In this document: positions 1-10,832 of the stretch, piece by piece
Position numbering within the stretch: the stretch's first letter is position 1
How the letters are laid out: each line of letters begins with the position of its first letter
Source: Klebsormidium nitens
Lineage: Eukaryota > Streptophyta > Klebsormidiophyceae > Klebsormidiales > Klebsormidiaceae
Length of the DNA: 26,433 nucleotides
Reading direction: 5' to 3'
NCBI GenBank assembly: GCA_000708835.1
Contig: DF237740.1
Location: 1 to 26,433 of the forward strand
The notes under the pieces: model-generated
Told to the model about the DNA's origin: nothing
What the model saw: only the letters and a program-made list of their open reading frames with translations
Databases searched by the model: none
Made by a program: the position numbers and the translations under genes

Positions 1-361
1 AGCGATGACCATAAAGGTCTGACTTACTAACGAACCAGCCGCAGCCATCGGCACGGTCCCCCTTAACCTACTGTACTAAACCTTACCCCACGCTTGGTGG
101 CTGGTACCTTAGCGAAGCAAACAAATACGCGAGAAGCACCGCCTCGTTCTCTTACGCCGGCTTAAGCGCGCCTTAGACCCCAAATCCCAACCCCAAACCA
201 ATTGATCGAACGGTCCAAAACTCCGGTTCACCATATATAAACCGAAGGCCTACTAGTAACCAGCATGTCTACAACTTGTTTACAACTCGTCCGCCCGCGA
301 CACGTGGCAGCGGCCGCCCACATCGTTCACACGACGTCCGAATCGCGGCCGCCCCCCGCAC
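1..361. other. 3' flank of the RWP-RK gene, no gene seen
   Basis: This stretch lies downstream of the RWP-RK stop codon at 362-364. I see no coding exon in it. It holds the second, non-coding copy of a degenerate tandem duplication that continues into the gene's last exon (297-449). A TATATAAA string at 234-241 on the plus strand could be a TATA element, but no supported plus-strand gene follows it, so it may be chance. Confidence 0.5.
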
Positions 362-460
362 TCAGCAGCGGCTTCGCGGCCCAATGCCGCAGGCGACACG
401 TGACGACGCCGAGGGCGACCTCCCCGAACCGCGGCCGCCCCCCGCGCTCGGCGCAGCCTT
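297..460. repeat. Degenerate tandem duplication across the RWP-RK stop codon
   Basis: GCGACACGTG occurs at 297-306 and 393-402. A 25-bp GC-rich block at 339-363 recurs at 425-449 with two mismatches (86 bp apart). The upper copy encodes part of the Gly/Ser/Arg tail; in the lower copy the block begins inside the TGA stop codon. This is a duplication of about 90 bp at the 3' end of the gene. Confidence 0.7.
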
Positions 461-3400
461 CCGCCCGGTGTTGCGCCCCGAGGCCTGCGCCCGGATGCGG
501 AAGTTGGCCTTGAAGCACGCCTGGCGCAGCTTCAGCGTCTCCTCCGCCATGCGGATGGCCGGCCGCCCCGCGATCTGCGCGCGCTCCATCTCGAGGCGCT
601 GCACGGCGTCGCCGAACTGCGCGCGCGCGCAGGGTTTGGGGTTTGGTCGCACTTCATAAGGAACAGGGCGCAATTGCTGGCGGGTGGTAGAGTGAGCCTT
701 CGATCCGAAAGCCTTGAGAAAGGGTGGAGCGAGAGGGACATCAGGATCTGAGAAGCCGTCAGCACGTCAGTCAAGCTGCTGTTCGCAAGAGGAGATCCAG
801 ATTTCAGGACGGTTTAAGATAGACGAGAAAGCCCAGATGCGTAGCATGAACGTAAAGCAAGCTTTCCTTACAGCTTCCAAGACTCGCTCTTCAAAGGATC
901 GTAAAAGTCGACGGTCCAATGACTCCATACCCATTGAGGGATGCGGACTTGAGGTGTCCACGTTATGCGTCGAAGTCCTTACCGAGGCAGCAGGAACGGA
1001 GGAGCTGTCTTTCGGGTCGGCCAACTCTTTGATGTTGTCGATGAGCACCTTGATGCTCTTAATCTTGCGGTGCGGCCAGCGGGGGATGCCGAAGTCCCGG
1101 CACCGCTTCTTCAACACCTGGGAGGGCAGAATTGTGTGGGCTTTAGAAGAAAGCGAAACCTATGTTTTTGAGCGCGGGTTGAGTGGTGTGAATACGGCAA
1201 GTGGGGGCTGCCGAAGTCCCGGCACCGCTTCTTCAACACCTGGGGGGGGCAAACTGGGCGGGCTTTAAAAGGTAGCGAAACCTATGTTTTTGAGCGCGTG
1301 GAGTGGTGTGAATACGGCGAAGTCCCGGCACCGCTTCTTCAACACCTGGGGGGGCCAAATTGGGCGGGCTTTAGAAGGAAGCGAAACCTATGTTTTTGAG
1401 CGCGGGTGGAGTGGTGTGAGTACGGCCAGTGGGGGATGCCGAAGTCCCAACACCGCTTCTTCAACACCTGGGGGGGGCAAATTGGGCGGGCTTTGAAAGG
1501 AAGCGAAACCTATGTGTTTGAGCAAGGGTGGAGTGGTGTGAGTACGGCCAGTGGGGGATACCGAAGTCCCGACACCGCTTCTTCAGCACCTGGGGAAGGA
1601 AGTGTGGGTGAGGCTGAGCAGGGAAGGAGTGGTTCGGGCTTATTCCAGTTTCTGAGCCCGGGTGGAAATCGTGTGGTCAAGCGGGGGATGTCGAAGTCCT
1701 GAAAACACAGTCTTCAACACCTGGGGCGGGGAAAATGGACGAGGTTTAGCAAGAATCTAGAAGTGTGTAGGGTTAAAGCCGATGATAGAGGGGAGAGGTA
1801 GTGCATATGAACATGCCGAAGAGCAGCCCTAGAATCAAGTCACCGCCCTGCAGCCTTTTACTTGCAGACACAAACAGAGACTTCCGCGATCCTCACTTTT
1901 CTCACTTTAATAAAACCTTCGAACCAGAAATTCCTAACCCACTGCAGCGAGTCGATAACGCCCACGGGCTTTGCAACATAACCGGACGCTTTGAGATTAC
2001 GAACCCGAAGCTCCTGAATCTTAGAATATAAGCTTTTATTACTGGTCAACGCCCCGCATCGTGCAAACACAATTAAACTCGTTGCAGTTGTGGCTTCTGA
2101 ATCTACTTGAGTTCCCTCTAACTCTCACAGTAAGGCCGACGCCCAGCAGCTTTGCATTCCAGCCCCTCTCGATACTGAGAGCGTGATGTCCTAAACCCTG
2201 CCTAAACCCCTCACCGTGAGGCCGACGCCCAACAGCCGCGCCGCGCCCACGATCGGCACGTCGAAGTACGTCTGCATCTCCTCCAGAGTGATGCGCTCCA
2301 TGCGCGCGGTCGCGCGCTTCGGGTCGCGCGACATGAAGACGGTCCGTACCGACGCCTGCGTGAGGGAGACCGGGGACTGGTCCCCAGGGGTGTCTCTGGG
2401 GTCGAGGAATTCCGTTCCGGCGCCTTGTTCCGACAGCGGAGAGCGCGGGGAGTCGCGGCAGACACTGGAATCCGTGAGGATTGAGGCCTCGGTCATGAAG
2501 TCGTCATCCGGTTCAGACCGCCGGGGGGAGATGTTGGGGACCGGGGGATCCCCCAAGTGGACGGCGTTCGGTGTGGGCAGGAACCGGGGCTCGAACTCGG
2601 GGGCCATCTGGTTCATCTGGTCGCCGTCAACCGGCAAGGGGGTGATTCTCACCCGGGAAATGGACCCCCCCGGGGGAAGAAAGGACACCCCGGGGCGAAC
2701 CCCCTCCGATGCCTCGGCGTTTATGCACACCCAGAGGCTCGCGGGGGGGTCATTCTCGCGGGTCGCGAGCCCCCCCGCGATCGGCGAGAGGAGGGCAGGG
2801 TCGACTAGAGGGGAATCCCCAAGGGACGGCAGGCTCGTGCTGGGGGGGCCGGAGGCGGGGGCGGAGGACGCCCTCTGGAAGGGCGCGGCGTCTTTCGCCG
2901 GCCGTTCGCTCGGTATGGTGCTCCGGCTCCTCGGCAAGAGGGACCGGTTCCTCTCGGGGACGACGGATGAGGTGTCGTCAGCAAAGACCTCCGGGAGGCC
3001 AGGAGAGCCTGGAATCTCCAACCGCGGGGGTGGGCGGTAAAGCAGGCCCTCCGTTTCCTGGTCGGAGGGATCCCCCCGCTCCTCCTGCTGCTGACGCAGG
3101 TCGTCGTACAAGGAACCGGGGGTGACGTCCGGGGGAATGAAGGCGGGGTACTCCGCTAAAAACGCCAGCTGTTGGTGGAAGTCTGAGTAGCCGGTGACGT
3201 GGGCCCACGGACCCCAGGCGCGGTCGGAGATGAAGCCCGGGATGAACGGGACGAAGTTTGGGGAGGGGAAGTTCTCGGGGTCTGCCCGGGGCTCGCTACC
3301 GGGCCGTCCTCCGAAGCCTGGAAAGAATTGTTTGATTTGCCAATTCTTTCACTTTTCTTTGTGAGACTTTCCAGCAGAAGTAGCGAAGTGACGGGTCTGT

Positions 3401-5928
3401 GATTCGAGTGAGAAAGGCGACAGATTGCGGGAGCATCAAACTACTAAATCAGGCCGGAAAATTGATTGTAAGGAGCTTTGAAGGATACTACCGAGCGTCA
3501 CACTTTTCGCATTCCGGCAGAGAAAACTTAGGGGTCGTCCGAATGTGTTCGTATCGAAATTCTGGTGGGCGGGCAAGCGAGAAAATCCCTTCTCGTTCGT
3601 CAATTTCGTCAATTATGTAAAACTTGAATACCTCAGCAACATAAAGGCAATCGGAAGCTAGGAAGCTGTCCTTGAATCAACCAATGAGCGCCCGTGACTC
3701 GAAAAATGAAGATGTCCGTAGCGATGGCTCGCCAACTTTTTTTCATTAGTTGGGCCTTCTTGCCCTACTTAACCGCATCAGTCATCTTTGCAAAGGTCTC
3801 TCGAAACTCAAACACTCTGACCGCATTGTGAGCGTGTGACCAAACATCACAAGGAGAAGGACGACTCCCTCATCAGTCATTCCCTACGCTTTTGATCGTA
3901 GTACACAGTCTTTTCGGCCCTTGTTGACTATACCGTGCCAAAGTCTGGTTGGCTTCTTGTGTCGCTGCCAAGTAGTCCAAACTCTTAAAGTCAACCATTC
4001 AAGTGGAAAGTCAACCAGTCAACGAGTCACTTGTCACTTGTAAAGCTCTGCTTAAGAAAGCTGAACACTCACCGCCAGGGGGTGGATATAACTGTCCTGC
4101 GGCCCGAGTATTTGGAGAGGTCAACATCGGGTGCGGCCCCTTATCCAATCTTTGAGTCGTCGGGTTAGAGGGGCCGGGTGACTTAGTTGGGGACGGGAAG
4201 TTGGGGTGCAGCGAAACCAGGGGACACGAAGGGATCCCCGGGGACTGGGCGCACGAGAGAAGATCTGCCCACAGAAAAAGCGGGGTTGAATCAACGAGAG
4301 GGCGAGGGGGATACGCAAGGGACGCAAATACAAGGAGAGGACAGTTTAGGTTCGGACCTCAATGTCTGCGAAGTTTTCTGATACATTTCGGCACTCTTCG
4401 ATTGGCGGCCAAGTTTTACAGCACCAACAGAATCCAGAACCGCGATCCGATTCTCCCCATGTCGTCAAACTGGTTACCCATACTCCGACCGCCAGATTTT
4501 GCAGCAACCCAGGAAACCTCAGAACCAGCTAGAGACCGCTTTCACGAAGATTCACAAAGATTCGCACATCATGACTTTGACATCCTTCTCACCAGTAAAC
4601 GAGTCGACATCGTTCCAGAGAGAGCCGTTGGGCGAGTTCGACTCGACCATGCTGCCTTGCCGCGGGCTGGGCAACGAAAGGCTCCGGTGCACGCGGCTTC
4701 CGATGAACGGAACGGAGTTCCGGGCGTCGCTCTCTTGGCTGACGCACGCAGTGGGGGGGGACGGAATGCTGCAAACCGGAACAAATTCTAGAACATAAGC
4801 AAGTGGTCTGCAGAGTTTCGTTCTGACTTCGTCTTTCTTCTGCACCCACCTTTAAAGTGGATAATGTTATAACCTTGACGTGCCAAGCACTGCGGTCTTT
4901 CGGTCGGAAACAAGCGGGAGACGGAATGTGATGAGACCGAGCGGAACGGAAAAGGCCAGATGGATATACCTAAAAGGAAGCAAAGCGGAAGGTCTTCGAG
5001 CTCAGCAGCTACTATTCTTTGTTGAGATCCGCCAGATTAAGATTAGTGAGTCGCTTCGACTTTTGAGGAACAGGGAGAGCTTCAGACCCGCAGGTCTTCG
5101 AAATGACTTGACCTTACAAACTGCCACGTTGACCGTGCAGTGCTGCCTAAGACCGTAGACCACATATCTGCTTTAAGAGTTGATAAGAGGAAACCTGTTG
5201 CTGCTCTGAAATCGTACACCAAGACCAGGACTGAAGTTGAGGTCGAGATCGAGGTTATGTCTGACCATTGGGTTGGCCGAAGCGTCGGCTCGGCGCGGCC
5301 GCCCTCCGCGCCCTTTTTGATGACGGCCTCGACTAATACCAGGTCAGAGTACACGGAGGGGAGGCTGCCCAGAAGCGGGTTCCTGCAAACCGGTACATAA
5401 ACCGAGAGTAAGTCAGACATGAATCTAGTCGTGGAAAAGGTGGCAAGCTAAGACAGAAAGAGGTCTCTGCAAACCCCAAGAGTTGGGTGAGTAAAAGCGG
5501 GTTCCTGCAAACGGGGACCGAAGGCGAAGGTAGGTAAGAAATCAATCTGTGTCAAACGAGTCGAGGAAGAGAGCCACGGTGGACAGAAAGAGGTTTCCTC
5601 AAACGCGAGGGTCGGATTAGTGGCGGTTGAGCAGCTCACAGACGGCTTTGGTGGACGGAGGGACTGAGAGCAAAAAGTTCTTTCAAATAATTAGTGGGCG
5701 GTCGATCCGCGCTTACATGGTAACGCAGTGCAGACTGGTTTGGCTTTTAGTGGCAATCCAAGCGGCGAAAAAACCGTGACGAACCTGCTGGGCGCCAGCA
5801 ATGGGCACATTGACGTGGGTAGGGGGTCATAAACAGCAAAGTCGAGGATGCAGATCCACCCCCCCGCGGCGTGGCCCTTCTTTTGGCTATCCACGAAGCC
5901 CGCCATAGCAGACCAGGAGGGGAGCATC
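362..5928 (-). CDS. RWP-RK domain transcription factor, six exons
   Basis: Exons on the minus strand, in gene order: 5785-5928, 5266-5382, 4593-4768, 2215-3317, 983-1117, 362-616. All junctions are GT-AG and the phases agree, giving about 642 residues from the ATG at 5927 to the TGA at 362. The RWP-RK DNA-binding domain (about residues 488-546) is split by a phase-0 intron: the first half has ITLEEMQTYFDVPI and the second half has CRDFGIPRWPHRK, the family signature. The last exon has a predicted helix ending in LRQACFKANF, as in short RKD-type members, then a Gly/Ser/Arg tail. The 367-codon exon is Pro/Ser-rich and probably disordered. RWP-RK proteins are nuclear regulators of nitrogen responses (NLP type) or germ-cell fate (RKD type) in green plants; this one resembles RKD more, but I cannot assign a target. 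The 5' end is uncertain: the ATG follows an acceptor directly, so an upstream exon is likely. The donor at 5265 (gtcaga) is weak. Confidence 0.85.
617..982 (-). other. Last intron of the RWP-RK gene
   Basis: The donor is TCG/gtaagg (exon end 983) and the acceptor is an alternating GC run followed by cag (exon start 616). Both flanking phases are 0. The pyrimidine tract is replaced by (GC)n preceded by a CCCCAAACCCT string. Nothing else is visible. Confidence 0.7.
1064..1780 (-). repeat. Tandem array of intron-exon boundary copies upstream of the RWP-RK exon
   Basis: The working exon starts at 1117. Five further copies of its 5' part, each preceded by intron sequence and an intact cag acceptor, lie upstream with exon-like starts at 1239, 1345, 1467, 1589 and 1720. 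Spacings are 122, 106, 122, 122 and 131 bp. The exon-derived part spans about 54 bp and encodes VLKKRCRDFGIPRWP in the true exon; upstream copies read HWP where the true exon reads RWP. The copy at 1589 differs from the true exon by silent changes apart from that R-to-H position and the codon after WP. Intron parts of the nearest copies are closely alike; the two farthest (1589, 1720) have diverged. All copies have the same orientation and none has a visible donor. Reading from the copy-1 or copy-2 acceptor reaches a stop. Confidence 0.92.
1781..2214 (-). other. 5' part of the intron splitting the RWP-RK domain
   Basis: The intron runs from the donor ACG/gtgagg (exon end 2215) to the acceptor at 1118, 1097 bp in all. 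This part is unique sequence without visible coding potential; the rest is the repeat array. Confidence 0.7.
3318..4592 (-). other. RWP-RK gene intron, 1.28 kb
   Basis: The donor is ACTG/gtgaga and the acceptor is ttctttccag; both flanks are phase 1. It holds a cluster of GTCAAC motifs at 3988-4036, two in an imperfect 18-bp repeat beginning AAAGTCAACCA. Minus strand about 4130-4275 has an open, GC-richer stretch after a gtgggcag acceptor that could be a skipped exon, but I found no phase-consistent donor for it. Confidence 0.6.
4769..5265 (-). other. RWP-RK gene intron
   Basis: This lies between the exons at 5266-5382 and 4593-4768 (phase 2). The acceptor ggtttgcag is strong; the donor gtcaga is weak, so an unseen small exon here is possible. 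No other feature is visible. Confidence 0.5.
5371..5700 (-). repeat. Array of acceptor-region copies upstream of the RWP-RK gene exon at 5382
   Basis: The working acceptor reads gtttgcag/GAACCCGCTT. Similar blocks lie upstream in the same orientation at about 5371 (true), 5455, 5493, 5585 and 5671. The 5493 block keeps an exact 18-bp match to the true junction. Blocks 5455 and 5585 share ACAGAAAGAGG with each other and a diverged junction. Flanking intron sequence of the 5371 and 5493 units aligns over about 90 bp, so this is a real duplication of an 85-92 bp unit, with one shortened interval (38 bp). Confidence 0.72.
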
Positions 5929-8355
5929 CTGTAAGAAGCGGACACGTGTCAAGAAGGGACGGGTGCAGATTGGGAAGGGGCCACATCCGAGGTAGAGATG
6001 TGGGGCCTCAGGGGGAGCAACTGGGGACAGAATGATATAAATGGGGTTGGAAATCCTGACTGCTGAAAGGAGATACTCCCTTCTTGCACGATCCTGAAGT
6101 CTGGATGATCTGATGAGGTTTCAAACCTTTGCTAATGAAGCTGATGTCGAAAGTCCAGAGCTCGACAGCAATCAACCATCGGACGATGGTTGTCTCCAGA
6201 CTTTTTTCAGAGCGTACTAGGAGCAGCGAGTCACTTGCAAGGCCGAAATTGTGTGACTTCTGTTTGCGGCTAAGCATCAACGCCTCAGCGTTGAACTAAG
6301 TACAAGAAACGGATCTGTGGGAAGCCGCCGCCAGATTGTAAGGAAGCGAACGCCAAGTTGTCAGGGCTTGTTGACTGTAAGGGTTTCTACTAGGATGCAG
6401 AACTTCCCTTCCCAAAGGGTCAAGAGGTGTTAGAGGGGTTTGGGAAACTTACATCCTCAAAGGTTGGTTCAACACACGGTAACTAGGAGAAGACAGCATC
6501 AGGTCTTGTTGGATAGCAAACAGGGAGGCACCCTGAGCGTAGACATGGAGGCTCCGTATCGAATCTGCAGGGGTTTCTGAAAAACGTGTTAGCAGGTCGT
6601 CAGAGAACTCATATCCAATTTTGCAGGAAGACTGATCAAAGGGCGTTAGTTAGGAAGTCCATAAGCAATGTTTTGGGGACTCCTGGGAGGTTTTGTGTAG
6701 GAACCAAGGTTTTGGTTTGGAACAAAAGGGTTTGGATTGGAACCAGGGGGGTTGGGAAGAGTGACTTGATAAAAGGACGTTTTTCAGAAAGATTGCAGCC
6801 CCTGCCAATCCAGATGGCAAGAATGATATGGATCCCTGGGATGAGAATCGATGGGGCTCTCTGGTGCATCTGATCAATCAATCCCATGTCCTCTCTTTCG
6901 TTGCAAGGTCTGCAGTAAGGGGACTGCAATAGGAATTGCCGTAAGGCAAACAGCCAAACAATGCCTCCTTCATTTCAAATGTCTAGACCCTGGGAGGTCT
7001 TAGTAGAACCTGGGTAGGTTGGCGGGCTAGGAAGATCGGATCAAGAGCTTCTTGCTTCTTAGCTTTGGCTCTGTGAGATGAACACGCCGTCAGAGAATCA
7101 GCATAGGCCCCGCAATGAGATGAGCATGTGAGACTCCTGAAAATGGCTGCATTTCACACTTTTGCTCATGTCTCCATTCCTTGTCTCGTCTGCATCATTA
7201 ATGCATAAAGCCAAGTGCCACATAGCTTGGGGATGGCTCAGCTTTGACCTTTCAGCCTTTTTTGACTAGCTTTGATTGTGTTCACATCAAGTGCAGAAAC
7301 TATTCTGGAGATGCTCGTGTGAGATGTCCAAGCATGAACTGGAAAGATTAAGGATGTCTTGATGAAGCCTGTTCTTCAAGCATCATAAACCTCTCAGTCC
7401 CCTTAACTTGTCCGAGTTCAGGCTTTGAAGAGAGAGAGAAGAGGAGAGAGCAATGAAGGACAGCTAAGAAATTGCTTGATTGTCTGAACAGATGAAGCCC
7501 ATGATTGAGAGGAAACAGAGGAAAAGGAACAAGAAGAAACAAAGCCCTTTTGCGGGAACTCAAGAAGCTTTATGAAGAAGGTCTGCCAAGAGGGAAGGAC
7601 TGCTTTCTTTCCAGAAAGTGGGTCAAGATCAGGCCTGAACAATTCAAGACAAGCAACACTGCGGTGCGGTCTGGACTTTTGTCAACACATAACCTTCTTA
7701 CCAGAAGTCTGGGGATAGCTGCACGCTCCTTCAGACAAAGCCAGGAGCTCTGGAAGTGCCCTTGATCTATTCAGGAGACTCTATGCCCTCCCAATAGACT
7801 CCCTACAGTTCCTTTGAACTCCTGTCTTTCTGATCCCTACTAGTCTCTGTTTTCCAGAACAAGTTGTGTACTACACTTTCTGACCCGCCGAACCATAACC
7901 CCTTTTAGGGGCTTTCTTGCATGCAGCGCTGTTTGTTACAAGCCCAGAAAAGCTTCTTGAAGAGGGGAAGATGAACCCATTGCCTTCCTCAGCGGGGGTT
8001 GAGAGGCAACTAGATGCAACAAATCGGACCCAGAGGAGGTGAAACTAATCTTGGTAAAGCAGAGAGTCTGTGTGGCAAGGCTCGCTAGAAGACAAAGTCT
8101 CCACAAGCGGACTGCAAATATCTTACACTGACAAGGCCCTTTGCTCTCTGGAAAATGCTGGAGATGGGGGGGAATAAAGATGTTTCATGTTAGGCAAGAA
8201 AGAGGAAAATCTGGGTGGACATACACAGAGGATAACACTCACTAACAAGCCCCTCCCGCTTTGGAAACATGCAATAGAATAAGAAAGAAGATTGCACCAA
8301 GAAAGCAAGAAAGCGGACAGCGTCAGCAGTGGCAATTTGTAGGCCGTCAATTTAC
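5929..8355 (-). other. Long intron or 5' flank of the RWP-RK gene
   Basis: 2.4 kb without a convincing exon. If the exon at 8356-8473 belongs to the gene, this is its first intron, but the phases (1 and 2) do not agree, so an unseen exon would be needed. At 6700-6745 there is a degenerate repeat of GGTTTTGGTTTGGAAC-like sequence. The rest is unique, with no coding potential I can support. Confidence 0.5.
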
Positions 8356-8473
8356 CTGGATCGCTTTGGTGCTGAAACGCGGCGAGCACCTCCAAGCTGG
8401 GTTGACTCTCCGCCGCAGACTGACTCTCCTGCGTCCCGGAACTGGAGGCCGCCCCCTCCGCTTTCTTCTTCAT
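8356..8473 (-). CDS. Possible 5' coding exon, Ser/Gln/Glu-rich
   Basis: On the minus strand an ATG at 8473 opens 39 codons starting MKKKAEGAASSSGTQ and ending QHQSDP, followed by a good donor (CCAG/gtaaat) at 8355. The reading frame stays open upstream past a possible acceptor at 8531 (gcggacag). It could be the first exon of the RWP-RK gene, but it ends in phase 1 while the exon at 5928 starts in phase 2. It could also be an exon of an unseen gene, or 5' UTR read in another frame. No domain is recognisable. Confidence 0.35.
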
Positions 8474-9592
8474 GATGCCCCGTGTTGACGCCGCGTGCTC
8501 GTAGCGACAGCTGGCAGCGCCGGGAGACAGCTGTCCGCAACAAAATGTTACATCACCCCCCAGGTGTCAAACTAGATACTCTGCTCCTTAACAACAGCTG
8601 TCAAGAGCCTGATCCAAATTGTATCTCTGTGGGCTCTGGTGTTGGCTGATGTTGATGGGAGGCGCTATGAATGTGTGCAATGCCTCTGGCTCTGCGCTGA
8701 AAGCATCATAAGCTACGCGGTTGCAAGTCTCCCTTCAGCGGTTGTTCTTGGCTTTAGAACCTGACCGCCATTGCTACACTCTTGCAAGCCCGTACATTCA
8801 ACACCTTCCAAGTTACCCACAAAGAGATGAGGTCCCCTAGATAGCATTATTCTACAGTGCAACTATCAACATGGCTCCTGGGCGCCGGTTTCCGGTGATC
8901 ACAGTAAAAGCCCGGCAGCTCGTATGAAGAGTGTCCCTTAATCTTGCAATGCAGAGAGAACGCTCTCTAGATATCCGCTTTAATTAGACACGAGGACCCT
9001 TGGATGCCATCCGGGCGACACCAGAACCACCACCACCTTCGTTTGGCAACTCAGTTCTGACAGAGCCCAAACGACCATGTCATCAAAAGTGCTTCTTTTC
9101 TGGAAAAAGGTGATTCAAAGTATCTTGAGACGAAGAGCCTGTAAACAAACGTGACCTAGACCGACTCAAAAAAGCTTCTCACGGTGTGGCAATGGAAGTT
9201 TGGCACACTAACTTTCTCCTGACGCTTTTCTCACGGATGGCACGAACTGCAAGCACATGTTGTTGACCAGATTGGACTGCGCTTCGAGCTTTGAAACGAA
9301 ACGCAAAGCGATGCCGGACTTGGAAGCAGCCGAAGGGCCCCCTCATCACACAAGCGGCTGGGTACACCGTTTGTTAAACGGCGCATGGAAACTGAGCTGG
9401 GGTCTGCCCAGCTGACGGGAGCCTTCTTCCTATCTGGACGTCGAGAAGCTCAGTCCGTGACACCTGTTGGACATCGGTATGCCCGCGCCATCCGACCTCG
9501 GACAAGCAGTCTCCAGCTACCTTGGGCGGCGACGTTTCGCCTTCCACAGAATTGGGGCAACACATCTCCCCAAGAGAGCTGGGGACAGAGCT

Positions 9593-9617
9593 CTCTCTGG
9601 GGACAGACCCCAGAGAG
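9593..9617. repeat. Short hairpin, 10-bp perfect arms
   Basis: CTCTCTGGGG and CCCCAGAGAG are separated by five bases. The neighbouring TGGGGACAGA is also directly repeated. Confidence 0.7.
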
Positions 9618-9942
9618 TCTGGCTCTGTGACTGCGCCGCGTACGGTATTCGCAGTAATCATGTTTAAGATGAGGAGGAAGGCAGCTGCCGTTGTCGAGTC
9701 TCGACCCGTACTGCAGTGATCTGACGGTACGGTCAGCTTCCATGCTTGCACGCAGAGCTCTACCGTACTGTCTGCCATGGGTTCAGCGAATATCCAACTT
9801 GCGCGATCAGGCGGTTACTGCATTTAATGATTGCAGGGCCCTGCAGAGGTGCACTGCCGCACTGGGTTGCACGCATGAGTTGTTTGTACATAGGTAGGTA
9901 CCTACGTACTTACTACTTAGGTACCGTAGATGGAACTTATAC

Positions 9943-10146
9943 AGATACTTCTCGATTTCAGGTTGACTAAGCGCATGTTGACTAAGGATAGTGCTCGGGG
10001 CACAAACAAACCTAAAAACCTAAAACGATAGTTAACACACGCTCCGCACCCGTACCCACCCTAACCCCCAAACCGACCCTACCCGTCCCCCGGGTGCCTT
10101 CCCTTAGTCAACATGCCCTTAGTCAACATGAAATCGAGACCTATCT
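9943..10146. mobile_element. 204-bp foldback (MITE-like) element
   Basis: The left arm 9943-9987 and right arm 10102-10146 are inverted copies, 41 of 45 bases matching. Each arm contains two direct copies of a TGTTGACTAAG-like motif. The 114-bp core is C-rich with CCCTAA-like strings. Terminal inverted repeats on a short non-coding core are typical of miniature inverted-repeat elements. I could not identify a target-site duplication, so a structural or RNA hairpin role is also possible. Confidence 0.55.
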
Positions 10147-10330
10147 AATACAGCTAGCGTTCAGCTGGCGTCGGAATTCGGTACGTAAACCCGAAGAGAG
10201 GTTGTGTACCGTACCTACCTGCTCTTCCCGTACATCAAGAACTGCGTCAGACACTGTGCAGTGTGGATGGCCTACCGGTACCTATCCTGATTCCTACCGT
10301 ACTGTGTACACGTAGGAGCCGAAACACGAC

Positions 10331-10368
10331 TCGCGGATCGGACCAGATATTATGGATCCGATCCGCGA
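10331..10368. repeat. Inverted repeat, 12-bp perfect arms
   Basis: TCGCGGATCGGA at 10331-10342 faces TCCGATCCGCGA at 10357-10368 across a 14-base loop. Confidence 0.75.
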
Positions 10369-10832
10369 ATATTTCTGATGTGCAGCAGGAAGTCCGTCTG
10401 GTGACTGGTCGATCCGAATCAAAGAAGGTGTTGTCGAAAATCTTTATCTCTTTGATAGAACAGGTTTCGAAATTCGTCGAAAAATTTGGGGTCTTTCGAG
10501 GCAGAATTTTGTTCGATGAACGTTGAAAGATTCGAATACGGGCGCGCGGCTATTCGATGGCCGACCTACCAGCATTCAAATGTTTAGGCCGGTAGACCGA
10601 ACTGTTAATCTTGGCGGTTCCGCGCATGGGCGTCGGCGTTCCTTTCCACATTCCAACCAACTCGCAATGATGAATTCGGCCACGGCGGTGGCCGGGGCCG
10701 GGGCCCGCCGGGCCGGCCGTCGGAGGCAAGTTGCCGCTTGATTCCGCTTTAATATTCCACTTAGGTATATTTGCCGCTTCCAAGTACGGTCCTCCCGCGC
10801 CTACGGAGTCGGCATACCGCCATCTGCTGCAG

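Noticed and set aside
714-1702. Plus-strand open frames of 70-184 codons across the 122-bp array
   Set aside because: They repeat with the array and lie antisense to the RWP-RK exon copies. They are explained by repetition of a frame without stops.
1117-1720. Array 1 acceptors as recursive (ratchet) splice sites, since the junction reads AG/GT
   Set aside because: The sequence after AG is GTGTTG, a poor donor, and the GT is the first coding codon. The arrays at 5382 and 14917 do not have GT after AG.
1081-1780. CRISPR-like array
   Set aside because: The whole unit repeats, with no unique spacers, in a spliced eukaryotic gene.
4768-4800. Similarity of the acceptor at exon 4768 (gcaaaccggaaca on plus) to the 5371 array
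   Set aside because: Only about 13 bases are shared and the flanks do not align; probably two ordinary GTTTGCAG acceptors.
9179-9367. Arg-rich minus-strand frame as an upstream exon of the RWP-RK gene
   Set aside because: There is a donor-like gtgaga at its end, but no ATG at the start of the frame and no way to join it in phase to a supported exon.
9374-9778. Minus-strand 134-codon open frame
   Set aside because: No domain, no splice-supported neighbours, and overlapping frames of similar length exist on the other strand.
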